Positions 36,870 through 50,019 of a stretch of 64,000 nt of DNA are shown here, in pieces. A program made the translations under genes and the position numbers. The notes under the pieces were generated by a model that was not told where the DNA came from, ran no database searches, and saw only the letters and a program-made list of their open reading frames with translations. The stretch lies in the NCBI GenBank assembly GCA_032207245.1, contig CM063499.1:37467812-37531811 (forward strand). Direction: 5' to 3'. The stretch comes from Pardosa pseudoannulata. Taxonomy: Eukaryota; Arthropoda; Arachnida; Araneae; Lycosidae. Each line of letters opens with the position of its first letter. Position 1 is the first letter of the stretch.

Positions 36870-38300
36870 GAATAGTTCTTTGCACAAATTGATTAACTCC
36901 ATAAAAGAAACACTGAAAAGTGCAGTGAATTAATGCCCGTAAATTTTTCAAGTCCCTTCAGTAATATAAACTGAAAAAAATATTGTAGAATGCACAAATA
37001 CTTAGGTATGCACAAAAGAATTAACTACGTAAAACAGACATTTGAAAAGAACTGTAAATTAATGAATATCATTGTTTAAAATTCCTTCAGTAATATAAAC
37101 TGAATAAAAATTGTAGAATGCATAAATACATGGGTAGACACAAATCCACTAAGTCCATGAAAAAAAAGTGCTGTGATTTAATGCACATTATTTTTTTAAA
37201 ATCGCTTGAGTAATATAAATTGAAAAAAATATTGTAGATCGCTAAATACATAAATATGCACAAATCCACTAAGTCCAGGAAAAAACTGTTGAAAAGGGCT
37301 GTGAAATAATGCACATTATTTTTTTAAATTCCTTGAGTGATATAAATTGAAGAAAATATTGTAGAATGCCTAAATACATGGGTAGACACAAATCCACTAA
37401 GTCCATGAAAAAAACTGTCGAAAAGTGCTGTGAAATAATGCACATTATTTTTTTAAATCCCTTGAGTTATATAAATTGAAAAAAAATATTGCAGAATGCT
37501 TAATACATAGGTATGCATAAATCCACTAAGTCCATGAAAAAAAACTGTTGAAAAGTGCTGTGAAATAATGCACATTATTTTTTTTAAATCCGTTCAGTAA
37601 TATAAACTGAAAAAATATTGTAAAATGCCTAAATACATGGGTAGACACAAATCCACTAACTCCATGAAAAAAAGTGCTGTGAATTAATGCACATTATTTT
37701 TTTTAAATCGCTTGAGTAATATAAATTGAAAAAAATATTGTAGAATCCCTAAATACATAAGTATGCACAAATCCTCTAAGTCCATGAAAAAAAAACTGTT
37801 GAATAATGCTGTGAAATAATGCACATTATTTTTTTGAAACCCTTCAGTAATATAAACTGAAAAAATATTGTAGAATGCCAAAATACATGGGTAGACACAA
37901 ATCCACTAAGTCCAAGAAAAAAAGTGTTGCAAAGTGCTGTGAATTAATGCACATTATTTTTTTAATCCTTTCAGTAATATAAACTGAAAAAATATTGTAG
38001 AATGCCTAAATACAGAAATATGCACAAATCCATTAAATTCTTAAAAGAAACTGTTGAAAAGTGCTGTGAATTAACACACGTTATTTTTTAAAATCCGTTT
38101 ACTAATATAAACTGAAATAAATACTGTAGATTTCTTGAATTCATAGGTATGCACAAATCCATTAAGTCCATAAAACAAACAGTTGAAAAGTGCTGTGAAA
38201 TAATGCAAATTATTTTTTAAAATCCCCTTTATAATATAAACTGAAATAAATATCGTAAAATGCATAGATAGATATGCAGCTTTCATGTAACGGCATATAC
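36870..38300. repeat. Tandem array, ~127 bp unit, about 11 copies, dimeric order
   Basis: 'caaatccactaagtcca' and variants recur about every 120-135 bp from 36878 to 38153, followed by 'aaagtgctgtgaaataatgc' and 'taatataaactgaaaaaata'. Two unit types alternate: one with 'atacatgggtagacac' (about 37130, 37379, 37636, 37888) and one with a 'tatgcacaaatcc' junction (about 37255, 37510, 37760, 38010), so the higher-order period is about 250 bp. Minus-strand open frames of 65-75 residues are repeat read-through. Confidence 0.9.
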
Positions 38301-39224
38301 CATTAATGAAAAAGAATAGCCAATTATAAGTGTCAGTATTATAACAATGTCTATGTGATTAGTAGAATGAATCTATTTCACAAGTGAAATAGGTAATATA
38401 GTTGAATTCATTGTTTAAATGTTTAAGTTTTTTATTACAGAAAAGTAGATTATTATACATTTTTATCTCAGATTTACCATGAAAACGAATGATAACTGTT
38501 CAATTTTAATGTGTTATTTGTGATTAAAATAAGTATTGGATAATTTTCTCACCTAGCAGGGATAATTGTTAAATGATACAGAATCACTGTAGCGAAGCAC
38601 TAGAACCCAGTTATTTAATAATAAAAACTTTAAATTATTTTGTCAATCAAGAATATTCGCATTTTAAGACTGTTGAAAAAACCAGTGCCAAAATGGTAAT
38701 TGGCTTTAACATTATTTCTAACCCAATGAAATTTGTATAGTAGAAATCAGCAAGTGCAATTTTTAAACGAAATAATAATCTCCAATCAGTCGAAAGAAAA
38801 AAAAACTAGGAGTGTTTCAAATCGTTATTTCTTATTCTTACGCTTCGATAAAGTAAACCTTAATTCCTTAATTAGAAAGTTTAGCTCGTACATATACAAA
38901 CGTTGCCGATGCATATAATTAAGGTAATTTATTTTTTCTTTATATGTTTCAAATGAAATTTTATATTGACGAAATACTAGGATTATATTGACGAAACCTA
39001 CATTCGTTTATTAATTAATGATTTTCATTGTATGATATATTATGATAAAATTTTGATAAAACTATAGAATTTTTCTTATATTCGAACAATTTTTTAAATG
39101 TATTTTGAACAGAAGGTTTTTTTTAGTATGAAGTATAGTTAGAAAAGAAGTATAGTTAGTAAAGTTAAAATTTAATTAAAATTTTTTTTTTATTTTCTGA
39201 GTTATCATCTTTTTTTTATCAGTC
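38301..39224. other. Unique AT-rich stretch
   Basis: No gene, RNA or transposon signal recognised. Several long A or T runs. A 61-residue frame at 38733-38918 has no known domain. Confidence 0.35.
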
Positions 39225-42200
39225 CTATAGTCCCTTGTAATCCTTGTTTTACTCGACAATAGAACGCCACGTTACTTTCTCTCTTGATTTCCTTTTCCAC
39301 TTTTTTTCCATTTTGATTAGGTCTTCTTCAACCTGGTCTATTCAACTCAGTTTCGATTAATTCATTCCTCGTTTTCTATTGTTATATAGCTTTAGCTCAT
39401 AATCTTTATGCATAATCTTATGCTGGTGGGCCTAGGCTATTTCGATAGAATAACTCCACTTTGCTTTATCTCCTGATTTTCTTTTTCAATTTTTTATTTT
39501 CATTTTGCTTAGGTCTTCTTCAACCTGGACCATCCATCTCTGTTTAGGTCTGAATTATTACATAGTTTTCCACTCACAATCTTTTTGCACATGCCAGTAA
39601 AAGAATAATCTTTGGAGCTATACATGAGAATAGGCCCCAAAGATTCATCTTATTATTCTATATTTAAAGCTTCTTAGTATATTTTCATCTTTGTTAGAAT
39701 TAACTCATGGAGAAGGAGATACAACCGTTAAATAGAATGACTGATTAAATGGCTGATTAAATGACTGATTAAATACATGAGATATATTAAGGCTAAGAGA
39801 GTACAGTGGATAGGACATATAGAAAGAATGAAGGAAACTGACATTTCCAAAAATATTATGAGCTGAAAACTATACAACAATAGGAAACGAGGATTGAATG
39901 GATTGAAACTGAGATGGATAGACCAGGGTTAACAAGACCTAAAGAAAATGAAAAAAAATTAAGAGGAAATCAGGAGAGAAGGCGAAGTGGCTTTCTATTG
40001 TCGAGAAAGCTGTAGAGCAATTGAAAAAGAAGTAGAAATTATAAGACATGGATATAAAACCTGGATATTCTCTAACAAAGATGAAAATATACTAAGTAGA
40101 TTTAAATATAGAATAATAAGAATTTTTGGAGCTCTCATATATGGCTCCAAAGATTATTCTTATTATTCTACATTCAAAGCTACTTAGTATATTTGCTTTA
40201 TCTCCTAAATTTTCTTTTCTAATATTTCTTTTCGTTTTTTTAGGCCTTCTTCAACTTGGCCTATCCATCTCAATTTAGGTCGTCTTCGTTTGTTACATAG
40301 TTTTCCACTCATAATATTTTTGCTCATGTCAGTTTTCTTCTTTTTTTGTACATGTCCTATCCACTTCATATCTTATAATGTTTTCCCCTTTAATCAGCCT
40401 ATTCCACGGTAGTGTCTCCTTCTCCATGAGTAATTTTATATGGCTCCAGAGATTCTTCTTAGTATTCTGTATTCAAATCTTCTTAATATATTTTCATCTT
40501 TGTTAGATAACACCCAAGTTCCAAATCTATATGTTATAAGTTCTTCTTTATTAATAGCTCTACAGCCCCTGGTGGGCCTAGAATATCTCGACAATAGAAC
40601 ACCACGTTGCTTTAACTCCTGAATTCCAATATTTATTTTCATTTTGTTTAGGTCTTCTTCAACCTGGTCTATCCATCTCAGTTTCAATCTATTCATTCCT
40701 CGTTTCCTATTGTTATATAGTTTTCAGCTCATAATCTTTTTGCAAATGTCAGTTTCCTTCATTCTTTCTACATGTCCCATCCATTCTCTTAGACTTAATA
40801 TATCTAATAATGTTTTCCTCCTTAATCAGTCTTTCCACTTTACGGTTGTATCTACTTCTCCATGAGTAATTTTCATATATGGCTCCAGAGATTCTTCTTA
40901 GTATTCTATATTCAAATCTTTTTAGTACATTTTCATCTTTGTTAGATAACACCCAGGTTTCAGATTCATATTTTATAATTTCTTCTTTTTTAATAGCTCT
41001 ACAGCCCCTGGTGGGCCTAGGATATCTAGATAATAGAACAGCACGTTGCTTTAACTCCTGATTTCCTTTTCCAATTTTTTATTTTAATTTTGTTTAGGTC
41101 TTCTTCAACCTGGTATATCTATCTCAGTTTCGATGCATTAATTTCTCGTTTCTTATTGTTATATAAATTTCAGCTAATAATATTTTTTCACATACCAGTT
41201 TCTATCATTATTTCTACTTGTCCCATCTTCTGTATTCTCTTAACCTTAATATATCTCAATGTTTTTTCCTTTAATCAGTTTTTCTATTTCATGTTTGTAT
41301 CTTTTCTCTATGAGTTATTGTCATATATGTCTCCAAAGATTCTTCTTTATTTTCTATATTCAAAGCTTCTTAGTATATTTTCATCTTTGTTAGATAACAC
41401 CCAGGTTTCAGATCCATATTTTATAATTTCTTCTTTTTTTTAATAGCTCTAAAGTCCCTGGTGGGCGTAAGCTATCTCGACAATAGAACATCACGTTGTT
41501 TTATCTCCTGATTTTTTTTTCCAATTATTTATTTTCATTTTGTTTAGGTCTTCTTCAACCTGATATATCCATTTCAGTTTTGATTTTTTTAGTCCTCGTT
41601 TCCTATTGTTATGTAGTTTTCAGCTCATAATCGTTTTTCAGATGTCAGTTTCCTTCATTCTTTCTACAAGTTCCACCCACTGTATTCTATTAGCCTTAAT
41701 ATATCTCTTAATGTTTTTCCCTTTAATCAGTCTGTTTCATGGTTGTATCTTTTTCTCTATGAGTTATTTTCATATGTGGCTAAAAAGATTCTTCTTATTA
41801 TACTATATTCAAAGCTTCTTTGTATATTTTCATCTTTGTTAGATAACACCCAGCTTTCAAATTTATATTTTATAAGTTCTTTATTAATAGCTTTAAAGCC
41901 CCTGGTGGGCCTAGGATATCTCGACAATAGAACACCACGTTGCTTTAACTCCTGATTTCCTTTTCAAATTTTTTATTTTCATTTCGTTTAGGTCTTATTC
42001 AATATAGTCTATCCATCTCAGTTTCTATTCATTCCTGGTTTCCTATTGTTATATAGTTTTCAGTTCATAATCTTTTTGCAGATGTCCATTTCTTTCATTC
42101 TTTCTACATGTCCTATCCACTTTATTCTCTTAGCCTTAATATATCTCATAATGTAATTCCCTTTAATAATTCTTTCTCTTTCACAGTTATATCTACTTCT

Positions 42201-42380
42201 CCATGAGTTTTTTTTTTCATGTATATTTCTCCAAAGATTCTTTTTATTCTATAGTTAAAGCTTCTTAGTATATTTTTACCTTTTTTAGACAACACCCAGT
42301 TTTTAGATCCATTTGTTATAATAGGTCTTATTATTGTTTTATATATCTGCATTTTACAATTCCTAGATATTAATTTATTT
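39225..42380 (-). repeat. Tandem array of LINE RT C-terminus, ~440 bp unit, about 7 units, one inverted
   Basis: 'ggtgggcctagg'-type anchors recur at 39425, 40569, 41008, 41458 and 41900, about 440 bp apart. Minus-strand translation gives classic non-LTR C-terminal motifs: WVLSNKDENILRRFEYRILR followed by a RISGAI segment, then a decayed IKSKRMDGTCRKNE (compare RLRWxGHVxRM), then LKLRWIDQVEEDL (compare KPRxRWxDxVxxDL). The right-most unit (42146-42352) alone also has the upstream MQIYKTIIRPIITNGSKNWV segment, so it preserves the original insertion edge. In other units that segment is replaced by a junction to the preceding unit's tail. The unit at about 39705-40138 is inverted and reads on the plus strand (KRVQWIGHIERMKETDI, then a YKTWIFSNKDENIL segment). 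All units are broken by stops. Confidence 0.85.
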
Positions 42381-42394
42381 TTAGAAATCTATTA

Positions 42395-43109
42395 TAGTAG
42401 AACCCCGATTATCAGAAGTAATTGGGATCAAACCTACTTCGGATAATCGAGAATTCTTAAATAATCATCTAGTTTAATATGCAGTATCTTCATTGGTACA
42501 ATAACATTAGATTGTTCTGGGACTCAGCAGTATGACCTTCCAAATTTGAAAATTTGGTGTTTTTTTTTTCAGAACAGGGATGTTTGAAAATGGGGAAGAG
42601 TATACACTCATACATAGAATTGTGCTTGCGAGGAGGAATTCTAAAAAAGGGAAATCCAAAATATTTATCTGCACTCGTAGTTTAGTAAGGACGGCTTGCA
42701 TATAAATGGAATGGGGAAAAAACTTAAAAAATGTATATTTGTAAAGAGAAAATTTTAGAAAATAGTAGAAAGTGAAAAACAAAACAAAACGGAGAAGAAG
42801 CCGGTTAATGGAGGGTTTCGATTAATCGAGGTTCGGATAATCGAAGTTCTACTGTATCGAATGACATTCAATTGAGGCTAACATTTAGTCAAGGTGACAT
42901 TATGCATTTTGGGATCGATATTAAAGAATAGGAAATGTTGAAAATGCTTCATTCCGATATCTAAAGACTTATACCCCGATTTAACGATACATGAGTATAA
43001 AAATCGATCGATATCGATATAAAAAACTGGGATAATTATTACACTGTGGATAATTACTACACTGTGATAATTATTACACACAGAGTTTCGGTTAATCGAG
43101 GTTCTACCA
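42395..43109. mobile_element. pogo/Tigger-type MITE, copy B, with extra right terminus
   Basis: 42395-42854 aligns end to end with the MITE at 11995-12467, with 'tagtagaaccccgattatca' at the left and 'taatcgaagttctactg' at the right, TA outside both. Homology to copy A continues to about 43060. A further inverted terminus, 'ggttaatcgaggttctacca', ends at 43109. This copy therefore has two right-hand ends. No transposase motif is seen in its 91- and 67-residue frames. It abuts the LINE-derived array on the left. Confidence 0.7.
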
Positions 43110-43430
43110 TATTTGAAAAAACTGCTTTATTTCCAATTTGTATCTGTTTGTTTATACTCTCATGGATTCAAAATTTATTGTTTATTTCATTACGAAGATA
43201 AGTATAGAAGTTAGTACCCTTAAAAACTTTATCATTTATTTTTAAGATTTTTTTTTATCTGTTTAGGTTTGTATCTCTATTAATCTTTAGAGGTTGATAT
43301 AATGATTAATTTTGTTTTGACTTCATTAATCCCTAGATCTATTTCTCTCGGACATTCCGCAAGTTTTTAACAGTTTGTATTAGTATATTTTTTGTTCTAG
43401 AAATAGTAATCTGCATTATCTTTTTATTAA
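43110..43430. other. Spacer before the 515-bp array
   Basis: AT-rich. It may include a diverged partial unit of the following array. No gene seen. Confidence 0.35.
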
Positions 43431-46400
43431 TTACTTTTGTTAATACACGGGATTTTCAGGAATTGTTCTCAATTTTCATTTAATTACTTTTGTTGAATTT
43501 ACTTTGTTTCTAAAAATAAGAACTTTTATGTAAAAAGAAAAGTGAGAGCTTGTATAAAAAAACTTTAAATTTTTCTGACTCACTGTGTGTAGACTGACTA
43601 CACCACAAAGTAGATTAAACAAGGAGGAGAAGTCTGAAATGAAATTATGCACACTTAAACTACAATCCTTCCAAATACGAAAGCAGAAGTTCTTTTAAAC
43701 GAAATTAAAAAAATCAATTTTGAGGCTCTCTCTACTACTGTCAAAGATAATTGTTTTTTTAGTTGTTTTTAAAATGCAAATAAATTTCATAATTAAAAAA
43801 TAAACCTTTCTTTCAGGCTTATTTGTTTTAACGTGTGCTTTATTACTACTTAGTTTAAATGAACTCCTGGAAAGGTTTTTGTTTAAGAGGTGAAATTGCC
43901 TTTAAGCAATTTGAAATAAAAGATTGTTCCAACATTTTCACCTAATTATATAATTTTAAACTTATTTCCATAAAGATATGAGGTTTTCAGGATTTGTTCT
44001 CAAAATTTATTTAATTACTTTTGTTGAATTTATATTGTTTCTAAAAAAAAAACATTTTACGTAAAGTGAAAAGTAAGAGCTTGTTTAAAAAAAAATTTTA
44101 ATTTTTCTGACCCAATGTGTGTGGACTGATAACACCACAAAGTAAAGTAAACAACTTGGAGAAATGTGAAAGGAAATTATTCACAACTGAGCTACACTCC
44201 TTTTGAATAAGAAAGCAAAAGGTCTTTTAAACAAAATTAAAGCTTTCTGTATTACTATCAACGATAATTGTGTTTTTAGTTGTTATTAAAATGTAAATAA
44301 ACTTCACAATTGAAAAATAAACCATTCTTTCAGTCTTGTTTATTTTAACGTGTTCTTTTTTACCGCCTAGTTTAAATGAATACCTGAAAAGTTTTTTTGT
44401 TTAAGAACTTCAAATTTAAGCAACTTGAAATTTAAGATTATTTTCCAGATATTTCGCTTTATTATATATTTTTAAAATTATTACCATAAATACATGGGAT
44501 TTTCAAGATATGTTTTCTATTTTTATCTAATTACTTTTGTTGAATTTACTTTTTTCTAAAAATAAGAACTTTTAACGTTAATTGAAGAGTAAGAGTTTCT
44601 TTAAAAAAAACTTTAATTTTGTCTGACACACCGTGTGCAGACTTACAAAACCACAACGTAAAATAAGCATCAACGAGAAGTCTGAAATGAAATTATGCAT
44701 AATTGAGCTTCACTTCTTTAGAATACAAAAGTAAAAGCTCTTTTAAACGAAAGCAATAAAATCAATTTTGAGGCTTTATCTACTACTGTTAACGATAATT
44801 GTTTTTTAGTTTTTATCAAAATGCAAATAAACTTCCCAATTGAAAAATAAACCTTTCTTTCAGTCTTGTTTGTTTTAACGTGTTCTTTTTTACTGCCTAG
44901 TTTAAGTGAACACCTGAAAAGGTTTTTGTTTAAGAGGAAGAAACTTCAAATTTAAGATTATTTTCCAGATTTTATTATATATTTTCAAAATTATTACCAT
45001 AAATACATGGGATTTTCAAGATATATATTCTATTTTCATCTAATTACTTTTGTTGAATTTACTTTTTTCTAAAAATAAGAACTTTTAACGTTAATTGAAG
45101 AGTAAGAGTTTCTTTAAAAAAAACTTTAATTTTGTCTGACACACCGTGTGTAGACTTACAAAACGAAAATAAATATAAAGGAGAGGTCTGAAATGAAATT
45201 ATGCACACTTGAGCTTTACTTCTTTCGAATACAAAAGAAAAAACCCTTTTAAACGACATTAATAAAGTCAATTTTGAGGCTTTGTCTACTATTATTAACG
45301 ATAATTGTTTTTTTTAGTTGTTTTTAAAATGCAAATAAACTTCACAATTTAAAAATAAACCTTTCTTTCAGTCTTGTTTGTTTTAACGTATGCTTTTATA
45401 CCTAATAATTCCAGAATTATTACCATAAATACATAGGATTTTCAGGATTTTTTTCTCTACGTTCGTTTAATTACCTTTGTTGAAATTACTTAGTTTCTAA
45501 ATATAAAAATATTTTACTTAAACTTTAGAGTGAGAGCTTGTTTTAAAAAAACTTTAAACCATTCTGACCCACTGACAACACCACAAAGTAAAATAAACAA
45601 GGAGGAGAAGTCTGAAAAGAAATTATTCCTAATTGAGCTACACTCCTTCAGAATAAGAAAGCAAAAACTCTTTTAAACGAAATTAATAAAATCAATTTTG
45701 AGGCTTTGTCTACTAGTGGTAACGATAATTGTTTTTTATTAGTTACTATCAAAATGCAAATAAACTTCACAATTAAAAAATAAACCTTTCTTTCAGTCTT
45801 GTTTGATTTAACGTGTTCTTTTTTACTACATAGTTTAAGCGAACTCCTGAAAATGTTATTAAGAGGAAGGAGCTTCAAATTTAATATTACTTTCCAGATA
45901 TTTTGCTTTATTATATATTTTTAAAATTATTACCATAAATACATGGGGTTTTCAAGATTTGTTCTCAATTTTCTTTTAATTTCTTTTATTGAATTTACAT
46001 TGTTTCTAAAAATAAGAACATTTATGCAAAAGAAAAAATGAGAAATTGTTTAAAAAACTTTAAATTTTTCTGACACACTTAAGGGACGACTAACAAGAAC
46101 ACATAGTAAAATAAACAACGGGGAGAAATGTGAAAGGAAATTATGAACAATTGAGCTACACTCCTTCCGAAGAAGAAAATAAAAGCTCCTTTAACCAAAA
46201 TTAATAAAATCGAATTTAAGGCTTTCTCTATTACTATTAACGGTAATTGTTTTTCAGTTGTTAGTAAAATTCAAATAAACTTCACAATTGAAAAATAGAC
46301 CTTTCTTTCAGTCTTGGTTGTTTTAATATGTTCTTTTTTACTACCTAGTTTAAATGAACTCCTAAAAAGATTTCTTTTTAAGAGGAAGAAACTTCAAATT

Positions 46401-47990
46401 TAAGATTTTTTCAGCTATTTCGTTTTATTATATAGTTTTAAAATTATTACCATAAATGTATGGGATTTTCAGAATTTGTTCTCAACTTTCATTTAATTAT
46501 TCTTGTTGAATTTACTTTGTTTCTAAAGATAAAATTTTTTACGTAAATTGGAGACTGAGAGCTTGTTTAAAATAAACTTGAAATTTTTCTGGCACACGTG
46601 TGCAGACTTACAAATCACAAAGTTAAATAAACAACGAGGAGAAGTCTGAAATGAAATTATGCATAATTGATCTACACTTCTTTAGAATACAAAAGTAAAA
46701 GCTCTTTTAAACGAAAGCAATAAAATCAATTTTGAGGCTTTATCTACTACTGTTAACGATAATTGTTTTTTAGTTGTTATCAAAATGCAAATAAACTTCA
46801 CAATTGAAAAATAAACCTTTCTTTCAGTCTTGTTTGTTTTAACGTGTTCTATTTTTACTGCCTAGTTTAAGTGAACTCCTGAAAAGGTTTTTGTTTAAGT
46901 CGAAGGAACTTCAAATTTCAGAATTTTTTTCAGATATTTCCCCTCATAATATATTTAAAATTATTACCGTAAAAACATGGGATTTTCAGGATTTGTTCTC
47001 AACTTTCATTTAATTACTTTTGTTGAATTTACCTTGATTCTAAAAATAAGAAATTTTTCGTAAACTGTAGAGTAAGAGCTTCTTAAAAACCTTTAATTTT
47101 TTCTTGCACACCGTATGCAGAGATACAAAAGCACAAAGTAAAATAAACAACGAGAAGTCTGAAATGAAATTATGCATAATTGAGTTACACTCCTTCTGAA
47201 TAAGAAAGTAAAACCTCTTTTAAACGAAATTAATAACATCAATTTTAAGGCTTTCTCTATTACTGTTAACAAATTTGTTTTTTAAGATATTATTAAAATG
47301 TAAATAAACTTCACAATTGAAAAATAAACCTTTCTTTCAGTCTTGTTTGTTTTAACATGTTCTTTTTTACTACCTAATTTTAATAAACTCCTAAAAAGGT
47401 TTTTGTTTAAGAGAAAGAAACTTCAAATTTAAGATTTTTTAAGCTATTTCGTCTTATTATATAGTTTTAAAACTATTACCATAAATGCAAGAATTTGTTC
47501 TTAACTTTTATTTAATTACTTTTGTTGAATTTACTTTGTTTCTAAAAATAAACATTTTTACGTAAATTGGAAACTGAGAGTTTGTTTAAAATAAACTTTA
47601 AATTTTTCTGCTACACGTGTGCAGACTTACATAACCATAAAGTAAAATAAACAACGAGGAGAGGTCTGAAATGAAATTGTGCATATTTGAGTTACACTTC
47701 TTCTGAATAAGAAAGAAACAGCTCTTTTAAAAGAAATTAAAAAAAAATGAATTTTAAGGCTTTCTCTATTACTATTAACGATATTTGTGTTGAAGTTGTT
47801 ATTAAAATGCAAATAAACTTCACAATTGAAAAACATACCTTTCTCTTTCCGTTTTGTTTATTTTAACGTGTGCATTTTTACTACCTGATTTAAGTAAACT
47901 CTGTAAAAGGTTTTTGATTAAGAGGAAGGAACTTCAATTTTAAGATTTTTTCAACTATTTCGTCTTTTTTGATATTTTAAAAGTTATTTC
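43430..47990. repeat. Tandem array, ~515 bp unit, 9 copies
   Basis: 'aataaacctttctttcag' or variants recur at about 43798, 44319, 44847, 45352, 45778, 46293, 46811, 47326 and 47838. Spacing is 505-528 bp, apart from one shortened unit of 426 bp. Each unit carries 'gtctgaaatgaaattatgca', 'cttttaaacgaaatta', 'aaatgcaaataaacttcaca' and 'gaatttactttgtttctaa'. Segments around 44680-44860 and 46640-46830 are closer to each other than to their neighbours (offset about 1960 bp, four units). Frames of 69-76 residues are read-through. Confidence 0.93.
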
Positions 47991-47999
47991 TATACACTC

Positions 48000-49985
48000 T
48001 AAGATCAGTTTTTCACTTATTACTTACTTCTACTTTTTATCAGTCCAGTGAGGACAGTTTGAGGAGTCCCTTGCAAACTGTCAATTTAGTTAATTGTTCA
48101 GTTTTTTACTGTGTTTAGTAAACAGAAAACGGAGGGACGATCTCTTTGCCTTCCCCCTGTTAGTTCATGTTACAGTTTTTTCTCAGTTAAGACAGGAAAA
48201 ACTCAATAAAAATCTTTTACCTGTACACTCTGTATTAATTTAATCATTTAGTGTTTTACATAGTCCAGCGTGGAAAACAGTGAATGGAAAACTAACTGTT
48301 TTCTGCACACTCTAAGATCAGTATCTCACTCAGTATTGTGAGTAGAAAACTGAATGAAAAACTTTAACTATACACACTCAGTTTAGTTCCTCTTCCAGTT
48401 TTTTTATCACTCCCATGAGAAAAACACTGACTGATAGTCCAGATAGGGAAAAACTGAAAGCTTTTCTCTACACACTCTTAATTTAATTCATCGTTCCTTT
48501 TTTTTATCAGTCCCATGAGAAAAACACCGAATGGAAAACTAACTGTTTCCTGCACACTCTAAGATCAGTTTTTCACTAAGTATTGTGAGGAGAAAACTGA
48601 ATGAAAAACTTTTACTATACACAATCAGTTTAGTTCTTTTTCCAGTTTTTTTATCAGTTCCATGAGAAAAACACTGAATGTAAAACTAACTGCTTTCTGC
48701 ATACTCTAAGATCAGTTTCTCATTCAGTATTGTGAGGAGAAAACTGAATGAAAAACTTTTATTATACACACTCAGTTTAGTTCCTCTTCCAGTTATTTTA
48801 TCACTCCCATGAGAAAAACATTGAATGGAAAACTAACTGTTTTCTGCACACTCTAAGATCAGTATCTCACTCAGTATTGTGAGTAGAAAACTGAATGAAA
48901 AACTTTAACTATACACACTCAGTTTAGTTCCTCTTCCAGTTTTTTTATCACTCCCATGAGAAAAACACTGACTGATAGTCCAGATAGGGAAAAACTGAAA
49001 GCTTTTCTCTACACACTCTTAATTTAATTCATCGTTCCTTTTTTTTATCAGTCCCATGAGAAAAACCCAGAATGGAAACCTAACTGCCTTCTGCACTCTC
49101 TAAGATCAGTTTCTCACTCAGTATTGTGAGGAGAAAACTGAATGAAAAACTTTTACTATACACAATCAGTTTAGTTCTTCTTCCAGTTTTTTTATCAGTC
49201 TAGATAATGAAAAACTAAAAGCTTTTCTCTACACACTCTCAATTTAATTCATGGTTCAGTTTTTTGCTGAGTTTAGTGAGGAGAAAACTGAATGAAAAAC
49301 TTTTCCCTTCCAGCTCTCAATTCATGATACAGTTTTTTTTCTCAGTCCAGCGAGGAAAAACTAAATAAAAATTTCTTCCCTACACATTCTGAATTAATTT
49401 AATCATTTAGTGTTTTACATAGTCCAGTGAGGGAAACTCTGAATGGCAAACTAATTGCTTTCTGCAAAACTTTAAGATAAGTTTCTCACTCAGTATTGTG
49501 AGAAGAAAATTGAATGAAAAACTGTTACTATATACAATCAGTTTAGTTCATCTTCCAGTTTTTTATCAGTCCAGATAGGGAAAAGCTGAAAGCTTTTCTC
49601 TACACACTCCCAATTGAATTGATTTTTCAGTTTTTTACTGAGTTTAATAAGGAGAAAACTGAATGAAAAACTTTTCTTACATACAATCAGTTTAGTTCAT
49701 CTTCCAGTTTTTTATCAGTCCTGTGAGGGAAAAATTGAAAGCTTTTCTCTATACACTCTGAACTAGTTAATTGTTCAGATAGTTACATATTCCACAAGAA
49801 AAAAAAACTGAATGAAAAACTTTTCCTACATACACTCAGTTTAGTTCATCTTCCAGTTTTTTTATCAGTCCAACGAGGGAAAAACTGAAAGCTTTTCTCT
49901 ATACAATTTCAATTAGTTAATTATTCAGATATTTACTTAGTCCAGCAAGAAAAAACCCAGTGAAAAACGTTTCGTTTCTTCAATT
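48000..49985. repeat. Tandem array, 'cagttt' family, cluster 2
   Basis: Same family as 17340-19215: units contain 'actcagtttagttc', 'ttccagtttttttatca', a 'gaggagaaaactgaatg' word and 'ttttctctacacactct'. A block starting near 48306 is repeated almost exactly near 48847 (offset about 541 bp), showing a recent local duplication. Copies elsewhere in the array are diverged and irregular in length. Confidence 0.85.
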
Positions 49986-50019
49986 CAGTTCATCGTTCAG
50001 TTAATAACTCTGTCCTAAT

